Shown: positions 23,741 to 35,702, counted from the first letter of the stretch. The stretch: 64,000 bases of DNA from Massospora cicadina (GCA_022478985.1 JAKSZP010002663.1:186001-250000); one strand, 5' to 3'. Numbers and translations: made by a program. Notes: a model not told the origin generated them from the letters alone.

Positions 23741-24440
23741 GCGACTCAATCCTTATAGTAAAAAAGGATAGATCAAATCAAGTAGTGATTGATTATCACA
23801 AATTTTAACAAAATCACAATGAAGCTTTTTGTCTACTACCAAGGATTAACAACGCGCTTGATTGCCTAGGTAACTTCAAATACTTTTTGGTGATGGACTT
23901 AATTTTAAGATATTGGCACATTAATCTGCCAAAAGAGGACTATGAAAATTGTGCATTCATTACCGCACAGGAACTCTAACAGCCTACCCACATGCCCCAG
24001 GGATTGTATAACGTGATGGCCACCTTACAAAGAGAAATGGACTCTATCCTTAGTTATCTGAAGATATCCTGTGTCTTTGTATATCTGGATGATATAAATG
24101 TATTCAGCAGGACCTTCATGGACCATTTGAAGCACTTAGAAGAAGTGTTCAAGTACTTGGCAACGGAAAACTTGAAATTTAAGCCAAAGAAATGTCATTT
24201 CTCCAAGAAGGAGCTTGAGTACTTGGGTTTTTTTATCAACTCTAGAGGGCTGCAACCCCAAAGCAGAAGATTATGGCAGATTGAACGATGTCAAATCCAA
24301 AGAGCATTCAGGATATCCAAGTATTTCTTGGAATTATTGTCTAATATTGCCAATTTATAAAGGATTTCACAAAAATTGTGGAGCCTCTATTCCACCTATT
24401 GAAGGATCCAAAAAAAAGGTTCATGTGTAACAAAAAGCCC
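23740..24440 (+). pseudogene. Reverse transcriptase remnant of element A
   Basis: The RT blocks can be followed from about 23750: ILIVKKDRSNQVVIDYHKF, then FKYFLVMDLILRYWHINLPK, then, in the 122-codon frame at 23992-24360, MPQGLYNVMATLQREMDSIL and CVFVYLDDINVFSRTF with the full catalytic YLDD. LEYLGFFINSRGLQP follows. It is the best preserved RT in the window, but stop codons at about 23806 and 23980 break it. Confidence 0.9.
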
Positions 24441-24990
24441 AAGAGCTGTTCAATAAATTTATTCCAATATCTAATGACCATTCCTATCTTAAAGCTCCTA
24501 AATTTTGATCAAAAATTCATCATCCAAACTGATGCATTATTAATGGTAATTATGGCTGTTTTGAGCCAAGTGATGATAGGGAAGAACTTTGGTGGACTAT
24601 GTGAGTCAAACACTAATGCCAGAGGAGATAAATTATAGTGTGATGGAATGCAAATGCCTCATGGTTATTTATGCATAGCAGGCAATTCTGATTGTACATC
24701 CATGAAATGCAATTAAATGTAGTGACAGACCACTCATCTTTACACTGGCTCCATAACTTGAAGAAACCAGAGGGGCGACTGTCCCAATGTGCTTTGAAAT
24801 TACAAGCCTATGATTTCAAGATACTACACTGGGCCATAGAAGTGCAACAAAACACTGACGGTCTATCAAGGTTGCCTCCAGTCCATATTGGCTATCATCA
24901 AGTGGACAAACTAATCCAAATTGTTTGGAGGCAATATCAGGGATTAACCCCAAGAAATTCAGGGTACACTAAAGAAAGCAATGAATAACA
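24440..24990 (+). pseudogene. RNase H remnant of element A
   Basis: Frames at 24378-24638 and 24692-24988 carry KFIIQTDALLMVIMAVLSQ (canonical xxxxTDAS..GxGAVLxQ), VVTDHSSLHWL (canonical VxTDHxxLxxL) and YDFKILHWAIEVQQNTDGLSR (canonical YxFxIxHxPGxxNxxADxLSR). The order matches Ty3/gypsy elements. Confidence 0.85.
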
Positions 24991-25019
24991 CCAAGATGAG
25001 ATAGACAACTATATAAAAT

Positions 25020-26100
25020 GATTGATGGAAAACGATTTTTATTCCTGAAGCCATCAAAACAAGAGAAAATAATCCAAATTGCACACAAAGTCACTGGCTA
25101 TGGTGGCCTAAGGATACCCATGGACCATATTCGCCAGTAATACTACTAGAAAAAATCAATTATGATGTCACTGACTACCTGGCCTGTTGTGTGGAATGCC
25201 AACTCCACAAACCCCAAAAAGATTATAACAGGATACAGGCTATTAAATCTTGTATTTGTGTGGCACACTGTGTCATTAGACAGGATATGACCTCTGAGTA
25301 TCAGCACAGGAGGCACAATATATCATAGTGGCTATAGACCAGCTAACCAGATGAGTCAAAACCAAAGCCTTGAGCAAGGTGGATAAAGTAAGCATAGTAA
25401 AGTTAATTTTGGATCTGGTGGTTTACAGGCACGGATGCTCTCTTTTAACTTAAGTGACAATTGAATCAGTTTTACTTCCTATGTAATCCTGAGGCTTAAT
25501 GAATTGATGGGGATCAGAGGAGTAGTATCAGTTCCTATACAGATTAGAAATGAACGGAATGGGTGAAAGAGTTAATGGAATGCTAGCCGCAAAATTAAGA
25601 AAATCAGTTGCAGGGAAAACTTCTGCTTGGTAACTTACCTAAGTTTGGTTATCTTTGCCTACAACATAATTAATCATACAGCGACAGGAAAAACGCCATT
25701 AAAATTCATTCTATGGATGAAGGGCAGCCTAACCACTGATTTTTTATGCTATAGAGCCAGCAGCGGGGATGAGTACCAAACAATACCCAAACTGACTAGC
25801 CAGTATTATGATCAAACTGCAATTACAAGCGTTCAATACCACCTTAAAGAAAAGATCAAAGTGAAGTCACCAGAAAACAAAGACCAACCAGCAGTACAGG
25901 TGTACCATGTGGGGTTATGGTAGCCTATTGTGACACACTATAGTTTTGGACAAAGAAATAAGCTGATTGCTTTTTGGTCAGGTCCATTTGAAGTAATTAC
26001 CATGATGATAACTGATACATACACAATTAAGAACATTGCAGATGGTCATGTAGTGAAATGGGTCTATATAAATTATCTCAAGTATTGGATCTAGGAGAAA
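25020..26100 (+). pseudogene. Integrase remnant of element A
   Basis: About 25085-25230 corresponds to the zinc-binding domain (AHKVTGYGGLR, later CCVECQLHKPQK after a frame change). About 25285-25440 is the core's first part (SAQEAQYIIVAIDQLTR, then KTKALSKVDKVS). The frame at 25627-25923 covers the end of the core and linker, and after a stop at 25921 the reading continues through LIAFWSGPFEVITMM, the GPF/Y motif of the C-terminal domain. No chromodomain is visible after it. Confidence 0.82.
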
Positions 26101-26439
26101 GAAAAAGTACAATGTTCCCAAAGACCAATGAACCTAGAAAAATTAGGTCATGTCTTAGTGTTGGTCAAGTTCCAGTAGGGGTTGCTGAATCATGATAAGT
26201 GGTTAATATTAAAAATAGACCTCTGAACTATGATAGCTGGTTGAACTTAAAAAAACTGCTGAACCATATTAGGGATAACAAAAGATGGATCTCTGAACTT
26301 AATAATAGGGTAAGTCCCATTGCAAAAAATGACATAAGGAAAAAAGTAAAAGAATAAGATAAAAAATAATAAAGAAAAATGTAAAAAATACACTGGAATT
26401 CAATTTAATATGTCAACAGCAAAAAGCATCTGGTGATGT

Positions 26440-26942
26440 CCCCTTATGTTATTGGTAGGACCAACTCAGGGTCAAACTGAGTCCACTGCAAGTAGTCTAA
26501 GGCGCTGAAAGCAGCAAAATACATTGGTAGAATCAGGGCGGGTTAAAAATGGATTTTACAGGAGTAGTCCATTAAGAAATGAAGCCCCACCTGGGAAAAT
26601 ACAGAGAACAAGGAATTGGAGAAGCTGCCAAGAAGATCCTTTTAATGATGAGGTGTCATATAACCTTGACCTGGGGAGAAACAGTCTTTATGGACCTTTT
26701 TATCAGCAATAACACCTAAATTAGGCTGGCATGGCATGTGGCCTGGGAACTGCACTCTGTGGAGGTGTCTGCGAGGAGGACGCAGAATGTAAATGCACTA
26801 AGTAGAAGGACTAAACCAAGGTTCATCAACCAAGGAATGGACAAAGACCAAAAGCCCTCCAAATTTGAACCATGCTGGCGAACTCAGTCTGAATCTACAT
26901 GGCATATGACCCCAGAAAATCTTCAAAACTGGATAATGTGGT
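26440..26942 (+). other. Post-integrase segment of element A
   Basis: Between the integrase end and the polypurine tract there are about 500 bases with higher GC and two open frames, 26524-26712 (62 codons) and 26738-27037 (99 codons, running into the LTR). I recognise no domain. It may be a degraded extra coding part or untranslated region. Confidence 0.4.
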
Positions 26943-26955
26943 CAAGAGGGGGATG

Positions 26956-28126
26956 TGTTGAAATTCTTGCCCACACTACCCAGCTTCATCATTTTATAAT
27001 TAATCTTAATGGTCCACTACAGGATTCATCATGCTAGTGAATGTTGAAGTTATCAATTTCATATATGTTAACTAATTTTTGAAAAAAAATCCTCAGAAGA
27101 TTATTGATCTACTAGATTACAATTTTTTCAGATTGATTAGTGTTTAGTTGGGGATGATCCTAATATTAACAAGTGATTAGGGTTTTGATTTCATTATTTA
27201 TAACATAATTGACTTGTAGAATTCAGTCAGGTTTAGTTGCAAGTTGTTTAAGGGGTTTAAACTTGCTGGAGAGTAATGCCTCCTGTCATAAAGTGACTTA
27301 TAGTTAACAAATCTGTAATAAACCCTGCTGTTTATGGGTAAGCGTCCCATTAACTGAGAAACAAGTTACCAGATATGGGTAAATTTAATGGGAGTTGTGA
27401 AAAGACGTTGGGACACGTTCTATGTTTCAACTCAGAAGAGATTACATATGAGTAGGGGAGAAAACCTAATTTAATGAGGAAAATCATAATTTTGCGTGAC
27501 CCTGGATGGTTATTTTTTTTCAACAGCCACCTTTTGTTAATTGGGGCGCCAACTTAAGAGTTGTGCGCCAAATTTAATACTGGATTCCTCTTGATTTAAA
27601 AATATAGCAGATCAAAATCTTTTTTACATAAAATAATTACAATATAGTTTATACCTTAGACTGTTTGCTATTGTGATATAGTTGGAAGGACAAGTGGATC
27701 CTTTATCTATATTATTGTGATCTCTGCAGAATCTGTGTGATGATAAAGAAGAAGAACCACTGAATCTAATCTTAGGTTAAGTTTTACAGAAGTGATGGGA
27801 AGAACCTCTGAACCTGAGCCAAGGTTAAGTTCTACCAAAGAGGAAAGAAGTCTTAATTAATTATCTAAGACCATTCCAGGACAGGAAAAGCTTTAGGTTG
27901 GCATTAAACCTAATTACTATATTAGCTATCAGCAAAACTAGAATAGTAGTCTTAATACTACTATTACCAATTATATCATATTATCAACAAGTCAAATAAC
28001 ATACTTACAAGGAACCCGTGCAGTTAAACAAGGGAGTGTAAGCAAGTATTATTCAGAAAGAGGAATCAAACACAAACTTTTTATCAATTGGTAATGAATT
28101 GAGTTTCAAGCTCCCCAAGTTTAACT
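26956..28126 (+). repeat. 3' LTR of element A
   Basis: It begins TGTTGAAATT after the polypurine tract and pairs with 21881-23044. The end is placed at about 28126 from the alignment of TTTCAAGCTCC and the possible target duplication TATAC. Confidence 0.85.
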
Positions 28127-28156
28127 TATACTAATCAAACAAGGCTGAGGCCTTTA

Positions 28157-28440
28157 TTTTAAATCTTATTTGATGTGAGGTGATCTTGGGACAATACCAC
28201 ACTGATGAATGGGAATGAATTAATGGGAAAGGAGGATAAAACCTGGAAAATCTTTACACATGGCGCATGATAGGCCAGGAACTCTATGGACCACATTTGC
28301 TATTTTCTATCTCAGTTTGTAATTGGTGAGCAATGACAACACAGTCAAAATCGTCCCCTAACCAAACTTTCATCTACCAGGATCAAACTCAAGGAGGCAG
28401 TGGTATTGAGTCCATACTCTACCACTGGGGTACCCTCCCT
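28157..28440 (-). mobile_element. tRNA-derived SINE, copy 2
   Basis: It is read on the minus strand from 28440. Box A-like CCAGTGGTAGAGTATGG is followed by a box B-like GAGTTTGATCCTGG. It is flanked by GCTGAGGCCTTTA (28144-28156) and GCTAAGGCGTTTA (28441-28453), a 13-bp target duplication with two changes. It aligns with copies at 19420-19701 and 37523-37799. SINEs are non-coding and depend on a partner LINE for movement. Confidence 0.88.
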
Positions 28441-28453
28441 GCTAAGGCGTTTA

Positions 28454-30029
28454 GTGTTGATGATTGTATTGTGTCTAGTTTTAGATATAGACTCATAAAT
28501 TTCCTCAGCATCAGTATTTTCTCTTGGTTGATTATAATTAAATATAAGGTATAAAATTTTTAATAAGGAAAAAGAGTAGGTATTAACATGCTTGCCTCAA
28601 TTTCAGTGGGAATAATTAAATAAACTAATCTTAAAAATATGTATAAATTGAAATATAAAATATTTAAATTGTAATTCAAAATGTTGAAATTAAAATAAAA
28701 TATTGATTCTGAAATGCAACTTGTTGAGATTGAAGGTAAAATAATATATAGTTATAATAGTGTGGCCAATATTGTGATAAAAACTACTGAGACATACTAG
28801 TATGCACAGGTTCATTTTTGATTGATTACTAATGTTACAGCTGGTTACTTGTCTTAAGGTTGGCCCATCTCAAATATTTTTACATTCCAATTAAATCTAA
28901 TTTTAAGCACAGTAGCTAATTTTTATAAGCTATTTTATATTTTAATTTTTTTTAGATAAATTAGTAGTCTAATAGATAAAAAAGAGGGCCAAACTCTAAA
29001 AATTGGTAATATTGAAGTAAATAAAAGCATAAAGTGGTTGATTTTTATTATAAAATTTGTTTCTTAAGTTCAAGCTGAAGTACTCAGAGAGCCATTTAGC
29101 GTTTTCCTATAATACTTTTGTTCTTGAAAAAATTAAATATAAATAAAGAAAATTATTGCTTTTTATATTGATCACTAACTCATAAAAAACTTTAAAAATA
29201 AAAAGATGGCACAAAAATAAAAAAAATTGTTGATAATTATTTTATTTAATTTTATAACAACATAAAAACTGTATTTTTATATATCAGCTATTGATTTAGA
29301 AAAATCAGATAGATTGTTTTAAGAATTTTGACCAAATTGGAATAAAAAATGCTTGAATTATATCTATACCTTCCGTGCTTATTCCTTTATATTTTTATAT
29401 ATCCACACAAAGAATAATATAAGTTAAAAACTAATTTTCAGAAGGTCAAGATTATCAGTGCTGTTCTTATTCTTGTTATTATATTGACTATCATAATTTA
29501 GATACTGTATAGTTTAATAGTAACCATAGTGTAAGTCTGGAGGAGCATCCCCTCCATTTGGACTGGATGGCATTCCCGTTTTCATTAAAAAAGAGAGTCA
29601 AAAAGGTTAGCTGCCCCTCTCATCACATAGGGTGACCTTACCCACATGGTGGATGAGTGATAGGTTACAGCTTACCCTTTAAGGATCCCTGTTGAATTTT
29701 GGTCCTCTTCAGATGGCTCATTCTTTTTTCTGCAGTGTGATGGAGTTTCATACATCTATTGTATGATGACAATAGACTAGATGGTGGCTATAGTTCAAGA
29801 TATAACTCCTTGATAAAAGCACTTCAAATTCATATTTCCCTGTCATTACTTGGACGATGGCATGCTGCCCTGATCTTACTGATCCCAAGTAAATCCTTAG
29901 CTTATTACAAAATAAAGTATTAAACACAAAAAGCTTATAATTTAAGCTATAAACTAGTGGTAGTAGTTGATTGTGTTTTATTAGTATCCACTTGGAGATA
30001 ATTTTTAGGGTTTAAAGTTCACCACATCT
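28454..30029. other. AT-rich spacer
   Basis: No gene is recognised. A slightly richer block at 29520-29760 contains GGAGG..CCTCC inverted repeats (near 29540-29555) and may be the relic of a short element, but nothing in the window matches it. Confidence 0.45.
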
Positions 30030-30930
30030 TACCCATGACATCTCATTTTTATGATGGTTGAGGTCTATCCTCAGCATCACATTGCCCTGATCTTTGGTAA
30101 GACAGGGCAGGCTGTGTCTGGATGTATGGAGGAGGAGGGGGAGTTGGTCCTGGCAGGGACGCCTAAGGGGCTGGAGCTTGGAGTAGGCCAAGGAGCAAGA
30201 TGGGCGTCCAAGTCGAGGAAAAACGAGAATCAAGTAAAATGGGGAGTTTTGAGATTCGATTTGGATTTGAATCAAGAATGGAATGGAATGGGTGCTTGGA
30301 AGTTTCGCGGTTCATTTGGAATTCAAAATGGAACTGGTGCAGAACTGTTGAGGATTGGAACTGGCACAGAACCATTGAGTGAGGATTTCGCGATCCTGCT
30401 GTAAGGTTTACACCAAGCATCAGTCAGATTAGCACCATAAGCTTGTGTTATATTTTATATTAGCTTGTAGCATGTGTATATAGGGAAGGAACTGGGAGCT
30501 GGAGGCTTCTCAGTTCTGTTTTCTATCAACCTGGCCAATATTAAATAAAAAAGAACTTAAAATTCATATATTTATACTTTGAGTTTATTTTAAAAATATT
30601 GCCTAACTGCAGCCATGTTTGGCTTGAATCAACAAAAATTGGACTTGGAGAGTGAGCTTGGGAGAGCTATTGCCTCCCTTTATACCTTGTCTTGGAGTCA
30701 AGGCATGTTGCTGGGGTTAAGTATACTTGCAACTGTCTTCCAGGGGGTGCTTGTCCAGTCTTGTAGCGCGCGCACAAGGAGAGTAGTATCAGGAGCCCTG
30801 TCAGCCCTATGGTCTGTAACATGGATTCTGTTGCCCAACTCATTTGTGGCTCATTGGAAGGAGCCAGTGCGTTACAATTTTCAATGGCACTTGGCCAAAG
30901 GAACACATAAAATGTTCATTTGAGGGCTTA
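30030..30930. other. Unclassified GC-richer segment, possibly a retroelement relic
   Basis: This block is clearly richer in G and C than its surroundings and has overlapping open frames on both strands (30051-30404 and 30615-30923 plus, 30012-30275 and 30667-30906 minus). The part 30470-30600 has a TATATAGGGAAGG box, then AATAAA, as expected of an LTR with promoter and polyadenylation signal. There is no primer-binding site of the common type after it and no second copy in the window. The 102-codon frame at 30615 has a hydrophobic middle but no recognised domain. Confidence 0.3.
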
Positions 30931-33012
30931 TAAATACTTTGACTCAGGGCATCTCGCATAGCCTCAGGGTCAGTGTAAATAATGTCAATATTCTCAAGAC
31001 AGCATTTCAGACACATCTGCAAATAGCTGAACCAATTTTCACAAGCAATTGGCAGCACATACCAAGGTGATTCATATCATTAATTATTAATTAATTTGAT
31101 CAAAAACTCAACTTACATTAAAAACTAATTTTGACAAAGACCAACAAAGCCCACATACCTGAGTCATTAAGTCAGAGCTTAATGTTAAGTTTGACCTAAC
31201 CAACAAAGCTCTCAAGCCCATATCATCATAGTTGAATACTTATAAGTGAATTTTCTAGGCCGCGGATCCCAAGCTTTGCATATGCTTAAGATATTCCTGA
31301 TCCATAACCACTGATATCTGATATGATCCATAATAGATTAAGCATGTTAACATTATTATGTCCCTATTCAATATCTGACAATTATGTCCAGTCAATTACT
31401 CAACAATCCCATCACCAATCCCCATATTAACTTTGAATGAATTAATATAATGAATCAAGAAGATTTGTGCCAAGCTCTCAGCTAGTCAGCATTATCTTGG
31501 GATGAAAGGTTGAGCAAAATCAAGGACAATGATACTTTGGCATTAAATTCTGAGAGCCCCAAACCCATGGCAACAAAGCCTGATGGGCGTGCAATTGTAA
31601 ATAATTAAGTACCAAGTGTAGAAGTATCAGAAAAGCTCAATGGCATCAGGCCATTAGAAAATTCATCTCACGGTTTGAAACCTGCCCTAGACACACCAAA
31701 TTCTCTGTCTAATAATTCCTTTTTGGTTAAACAGATGCTGTAGTGACCAGGTGCAGGCATGTTGGGTATCCTGAACCTGTTTCTGACCTTATGGGACCAC
31801 CCCTACATGGGGTGGCCATAGGAGGTTCTCTTCACCTGTCTGGTGAGATGATATCAATCCAGTTGTTGGATTGAAGAAAATTAGCAACTTGGGCATCTGT
31901 GGATGAACTGACAGTAACTCAACCTGCCACTGACAATTTTGAAGTTGGTTTGAAATAAATTCATTTACCCCACACTCAAAGTTCATCAGTTTAGGTGAAT
32001 CTTAAGGACCCCAAGCTAGAGTTTGTCTATGCTATTCCCCATATCAATTATCTATTTAATCAGTTATAACACACTGAGAAAATTACTGGTTGATTTTCTA
32101 TCTTAATTTTCAATATAAACCCCATTTCCCAAATTTAATTATTTCTTATGACAAAATTCAAACCCCTAATTCCAATCTCTGGGTTTCCAGCTCCAAAAGC
32201 ACAGCCCTGGTGCTGTGATAGCCTGGTTTGTTGCCAGGTTTTTAATTACATTTATGAACCACTGACTCTCACTAGTGAAATCTCTCCCTGCTCAATTTAA
32301 TGCCATTCTAGAAGCAGCGCCTCTGACATTCAAGCTTGCCATTTGAGTTTTTGGGCATCCAGACTGGCAGGCCAGTCTAAACTTAACATGATGCTCTCCT
32401 GACATATAGATTAGTAATCATCAAAATCAGATATATTAGTTTGGTATAAATTGTGTATTTTAGTATTTCCTCTGAGGTTTTGTTTATTAAATATAAGATA
32501 ATAATCAAAAGATTATTATCTTTTTATATGGTCAAGGTGTGCTTTAACTAATGAAATGTAAATTTTGATGAGACTTAAGAAAAGGCAGAATAACTTTAGG
32601 ATTAATATAGCTACTGTAGGGTGAAAGAAAACAATTTAGTGCATAAAAGACTAAACCCAACTTGAAAAATCTTTTGTATAGTACCTTAATAGGCTGAACT
32701 AAATATTTGTCTTTATATATGGTGCTTTAATAGACCTTAAATATAAACTGCATAAAGTTCTATGTTATTTTAGCATCTCTAATTATATATTTATTCTTTA
32801 AAAGAGGTATGGACCTTAGGCTGAAGGTCTTTATAGGTACTAATCTAAAATTTAAGTTAAGATAGGAAATTGATAGGATGTTCTAAGCAATTAATCTAAT
32901 TATTTGTTTTTATAGTTAGTAACTTGCTTTATCATATTTTGAGAAATAATCTACATTTTTCCTATAATTATTAAAAAAGAATAATTTAAATAAATAAAAA
33001 TTATACAGTTTA
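30931..33012. other. Mixed spacer without recognisable gene
   Basis: 30931-32400 has moderate GC and short frames only (for example 31789-31986 minus), and 32400-33012 is very AT-rich. At about 31670 CACGGTTTGAAACCTG resembles a box B but lacks a matching box A. I see nothing that can be named. Confidence 0.4.
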
Positions 33013-33060
33013 AATCAGTGTATCCCCCTTTAGGCTGGGACCAACTAATACTAAAAAACC
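33013..33060 (+). mobile_element. Micro-LINE insertion (48 bp) in an AT-rich spacer
   Basis: The piece reads ...TATCCCCCTTTAGGC then TGGGACCAACTAATACTAAAAAA, the LINE-1 3' end with three or four changes. It is flanked by ATACAGTTTA (33003-33012) and ATATAGTTTA (33061-33070), one change in ten. It is the most diverged and so probably the oldest of the four. Confidence 0.75.
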
Positions 33061-33070
33061 ATATAGTTTA

Positions 33071-33950
33071 TTGGGTATTTTTAGGGAGAATAATTCATTA
33101 TAAGTAACCTATATATGTTTCTAGGTTTAATATTATATATCTTTGCAATTATTTCATTATAAAAAGAATTCTTTATTTTATATTAGATTTAGTATGATAT
33201 TCTAAAAATCTCTGTTTAGTTCAATTAGTAGGCTATATGATATAAATTAGTTATATAATTTTAGCTTAAATAATTTTTACAACGCTCAGTTACTAATCAT
33301 GTAGATCTGAAATGTGAAATTAGAATAAGTATAAAAGATCTAATAATTTTATACATCTTTAAGTTCTATCTTTGCTTTATCATTATATCCTTTTGTTATC
33401 TAAAACTAATTAAAAATCTATATAAATACCAATAACAGTAGTTGATAATATACTTAGTATATCATATCTACGTCCATCTCCTTATAATTTTTGATTTACT
33501 AAATTGATCTTAGAGAACAATCACTATTAATATTACACTTCGACAAAGATTTGGGCATTATATATTACTCTTTTGGTGTCAATGAACAACATATCAAGAG
33601 TTTTGTCAAATAAATTTTTTGTAGTTATTTGACTGATAGTAATATATTTAATTCCTAAAGATTATGAATGTCCAGACAATTAAAAATTCTTCATCGATAG
33701 CAATAAAATTCATAGCTAATATCTCTCAGTTAATGATCAAAAACTAGATGTATAGCTAATAATTGATTTATAATTATTAAATATAGTCTTTTGCAGTAAC
33801 TTTATAATTTCTCAGTGCCAAATGGCATCTTAACAGATTTTTATTCTATAAAAATCTAACTATATGTTAAGCTTTAATTAGAACATATATAATTTTCTGT
33901 ATGCAAACGAAGTTTCAGGTAAATTCTAGGGCTAAAATAAACAAAGTAAT
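33071..33950. other. AT-rich spacer
   Basis: It is very AT-rich, with no frame or repeat recognised. Confidence 0.45.
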
Positions 33951-33989
33951 ATCGTTGAGGTTAGTCAGTTTGTTGAGACGTATTAGCCT

Positions 33990-34430
33990 TAAAATTTGAA
34001 GCGGAATGAGGTTTGAGGTTTAAAAAATGGTAAACGTTTTAAAGACGTTTTCATTTTGCAAAATTCACACTTTTTATAATTTTTAATGGAATATTGTATT
34101 GTCATCGGAGATAAATAATAGTACCAAATTTCAAAGCTTTAGCTAGCCTGGAAGGTAAACTTGAAACTTTCGAATCAACCGAATATCAAACTGCTCAGCC
34201 GTAACTATATACCGACTACCATCGAAAATATATAGGATTTTCACTTGATACATATAAAACTTTTTATTTTAAACACGAAAATTAAAATTTTCGATGCATT
34301 ATTGTATTATCATCCAAAACCAACGTCTGTGAAAAGTTTCAGATTTTTTTATCGAAAATAAGTGCCTGAAATAGAGCTTGTAAGATTTGATTACAGACAG
34401 ACAGACGTGACAGCGAGTTAAAGAAAAGTG
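33990..34430 (+). repeat. Dispersed repeat near the host gene, ending in an ACAG microsatellite
   Basis: 34171-34430 matches 37033-37250: ATCAACCGAATATCAAACT-like start, then 'cgtaac.tatacc', a shared AAATATATA block, CTTTTTATTTTA, AAAGTTTCA and a closing purine-rich GATTACAG/GATACAG ... GCGAGT end. Within the copy, 34069-34180 is itself similar to 34260-34390 (ATTGTATTGTCATC and ATTGTATTATCATC). ACAGACAGACAGACG lies at 34394-34408. The end of this repeat lies only about 150 bp downstream of the host gene. The class is unknown; no ORF is present. Confidence 0.6.
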
Positions 34431-34563
34431 TGTAAAAAGATACGTACTAAGTTTATGACTAAACATCTAAAATCCTTAAAACATGAAGTAAGGTTTAGCT
34501 ATGTAATTGTGTATTACGTATAAACTAAGGAGACGTCCTGCCTATTGTAGATTGTGGCATAAG

Positions 34564-34569
34564 TTTATT
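34564..34569 (-). terminator. Polyadenylation signal of the FAR-17a/AIG1-like gene
   Basis: AATAAA on the minus strand starts 13 bases beyond the stop codon of the gene. It is the canonical hexamer, though unusually close to the stop. Confidence 0.45.
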
Positions 34570-34581
34570 AAGCGGTTAGAG

Positions 34582-35399
34582 TCAAACTTTAGTAACTTCA
34601 AAGAATATAGGTTTGAAGTTACGATCCCGAACCCTATGGATCAAGCAGAGAAGGGAATGGAAGATGAACGTGGAGACGATGATGCCAATGATGACAATTA
34701 TGAATAGGTTTGGGTGATCTTTGTAATTGAGGAAGAAGTAAGGCCATCTACCGGATCTAAAATTAGTTTCTTATAAAAGTACTTACAACTGGTGAATTAT
34801 CAGAGCATATGGGACATATAGGAGAGTTACGGGAAGGTACAGTAACACATGGGTTACCACAAACGGATTCCTGGATAACAAGACTTCGAAAGATGTCATG
34901 ATTAGGTTGACGGCGTGCATGGCAACTGAAAGATAGGTTGCAGTGGGACCTAGTTTGGCTAGCTCCTTCTGAGCCAAGATGGTCCAATATACCAAGGATA
35001 TGATGATGCTGGTGAGTACCGTGGCCTGGTACAATAGAAAGTATAGAAAATAGAAGCACTGATGGCTCCCTTTTGGCGCATACTCGGGTGGATTATGAAT
35101 GTGGCACCAGGTTAGATAGCATGATATCTAAAACTGTGAATATAATCATTGATATTATTGTTTATGCTACTTACCAAGAAATAGATGGTTAAGGCGCCGA
35201 AGCCGATGTTGGTGAGGTACATGATGTAGTTGAGTGGATTATGAGCATTGTCCATGACCTTTGCTACAATTGTCACTAAACAAAACGAAGCAAACAGAGC
35301 GCGTATCCTTGCCAAGGTAAGCATAGACACGAAATTGGATTGCGCCGCCCGGCTTGGGTAAAGTTCATCAACTCTGAAGAACTCCTTAGCTTTAGCCAT
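34582..35399 (-). CDS. FAR-17a/AIG1/ADTRP-like integral membrane protein, three exons
   Basis: Exons on the minus strand are 35399-35175, 35127-34787 and 34756-34582, giving 246 residues. Introns are 47 bp (35128-35174) and 30 bp (34757-34786); both start GTAAGTA and end TTTTAG. The joins keep the frame, and the nearer CAG acceptor of intron 1 would give an immediate stop. The protein has about six hydrophobic segments (near residues 24-46, 56-81, 100-127, 137-158, 164-186 and 201-223) and a basic C-terminal tail. Family marks are YLTNIG with Thr63, MH at 145-146, and H187 followed by WPYFFLNY at 193-200, matching FxTxxD, GMH and H-x-x-x-G-x-W-x-Y-P-F-L of AIG1/ADTRP. In the human proteins the equivalent Thr and His form the active site of a hydrolase for branched fatty-acid esters. 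So a lipid-ester hydrolase of ER or plasma membrane is inferred. The two halves were recognised separately, and exon 3 has not been confirmed by a transcript. Confidence 0.82.
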
Positions 35400-35700
35400 T
35401 GTTTGATATTAGACTACCATCTCTACTTTTAATGTTTCTTTTATAAACTATTTTGGAACGAGTATTGGTTCCACCTTCAGTCAAGGACTCCTCTTCTTAA
35501 TAGTTGGAAAAACAAGGTACAAACTTGTTCATTTATATTAAACCTTGATTTTTGCGCCCATCAAATTACTTTCAAATCGAATCTTATCCACTCAAAAGAT
35601 ATAAATCATCCGTTATTAAATCGTAGAATTAAATTAAAATCTCCATTTTTGGTATTTAGCGAATAGGTTCATTTAAACACAATTTACTAAGATACGCTTT
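35400..35700. promoter_or_regulatory. Upstream region of the FAR-17a/AIG1-like gene
   Basis: About 300 bases of AT-rich non-coding sequence lie 5' of the start codon. The start context on the minus strand is CAAACAATGG, with A at -3 and G at +4, which is favourable. No TATA box can be named with confidence. Confidence 0.35.
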
Positions 35701-35702
35701 TA

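Larger units (their letters stand above)
21881..28126 (+). mobile_element. Ty3/gypsy LTR retrotransposon A
   Basis: A 6.2-kb element with two LTRs of about 1165 bp, primer-binding site at 23047, polypurine tract at about 26943-26955 (AAGAGGGGGATG), and gag-RT-RNase H-integrase order inside. The flanks AATAC (21876-21880) and TATAC (28127-28131) fit a 5-bp target duplication with one change. The LTRs are clearly alike but differ at many sites, so the insertion is not recent. All frames are broken. Confidence 0.85.

Noticed and set aside
26000..26100. Chromodomain after the integrase of element A
   Set aside because: After the GPF motif there is no reading with the aromatic cage or fold of a chromodomain.
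31660..31700. Another SINE, from the box B-like GGTTTGAAACC
   Set aside because: No box A at the right distance, no target duplication and no second copy.
34507..34707. Plus-strand ORF of 66 codons with an acidic tail
   Set aside because: It is antisense to exon 3 of the FAR-17a/AIG1-like gene; the minus-strand reading explains the sequence.
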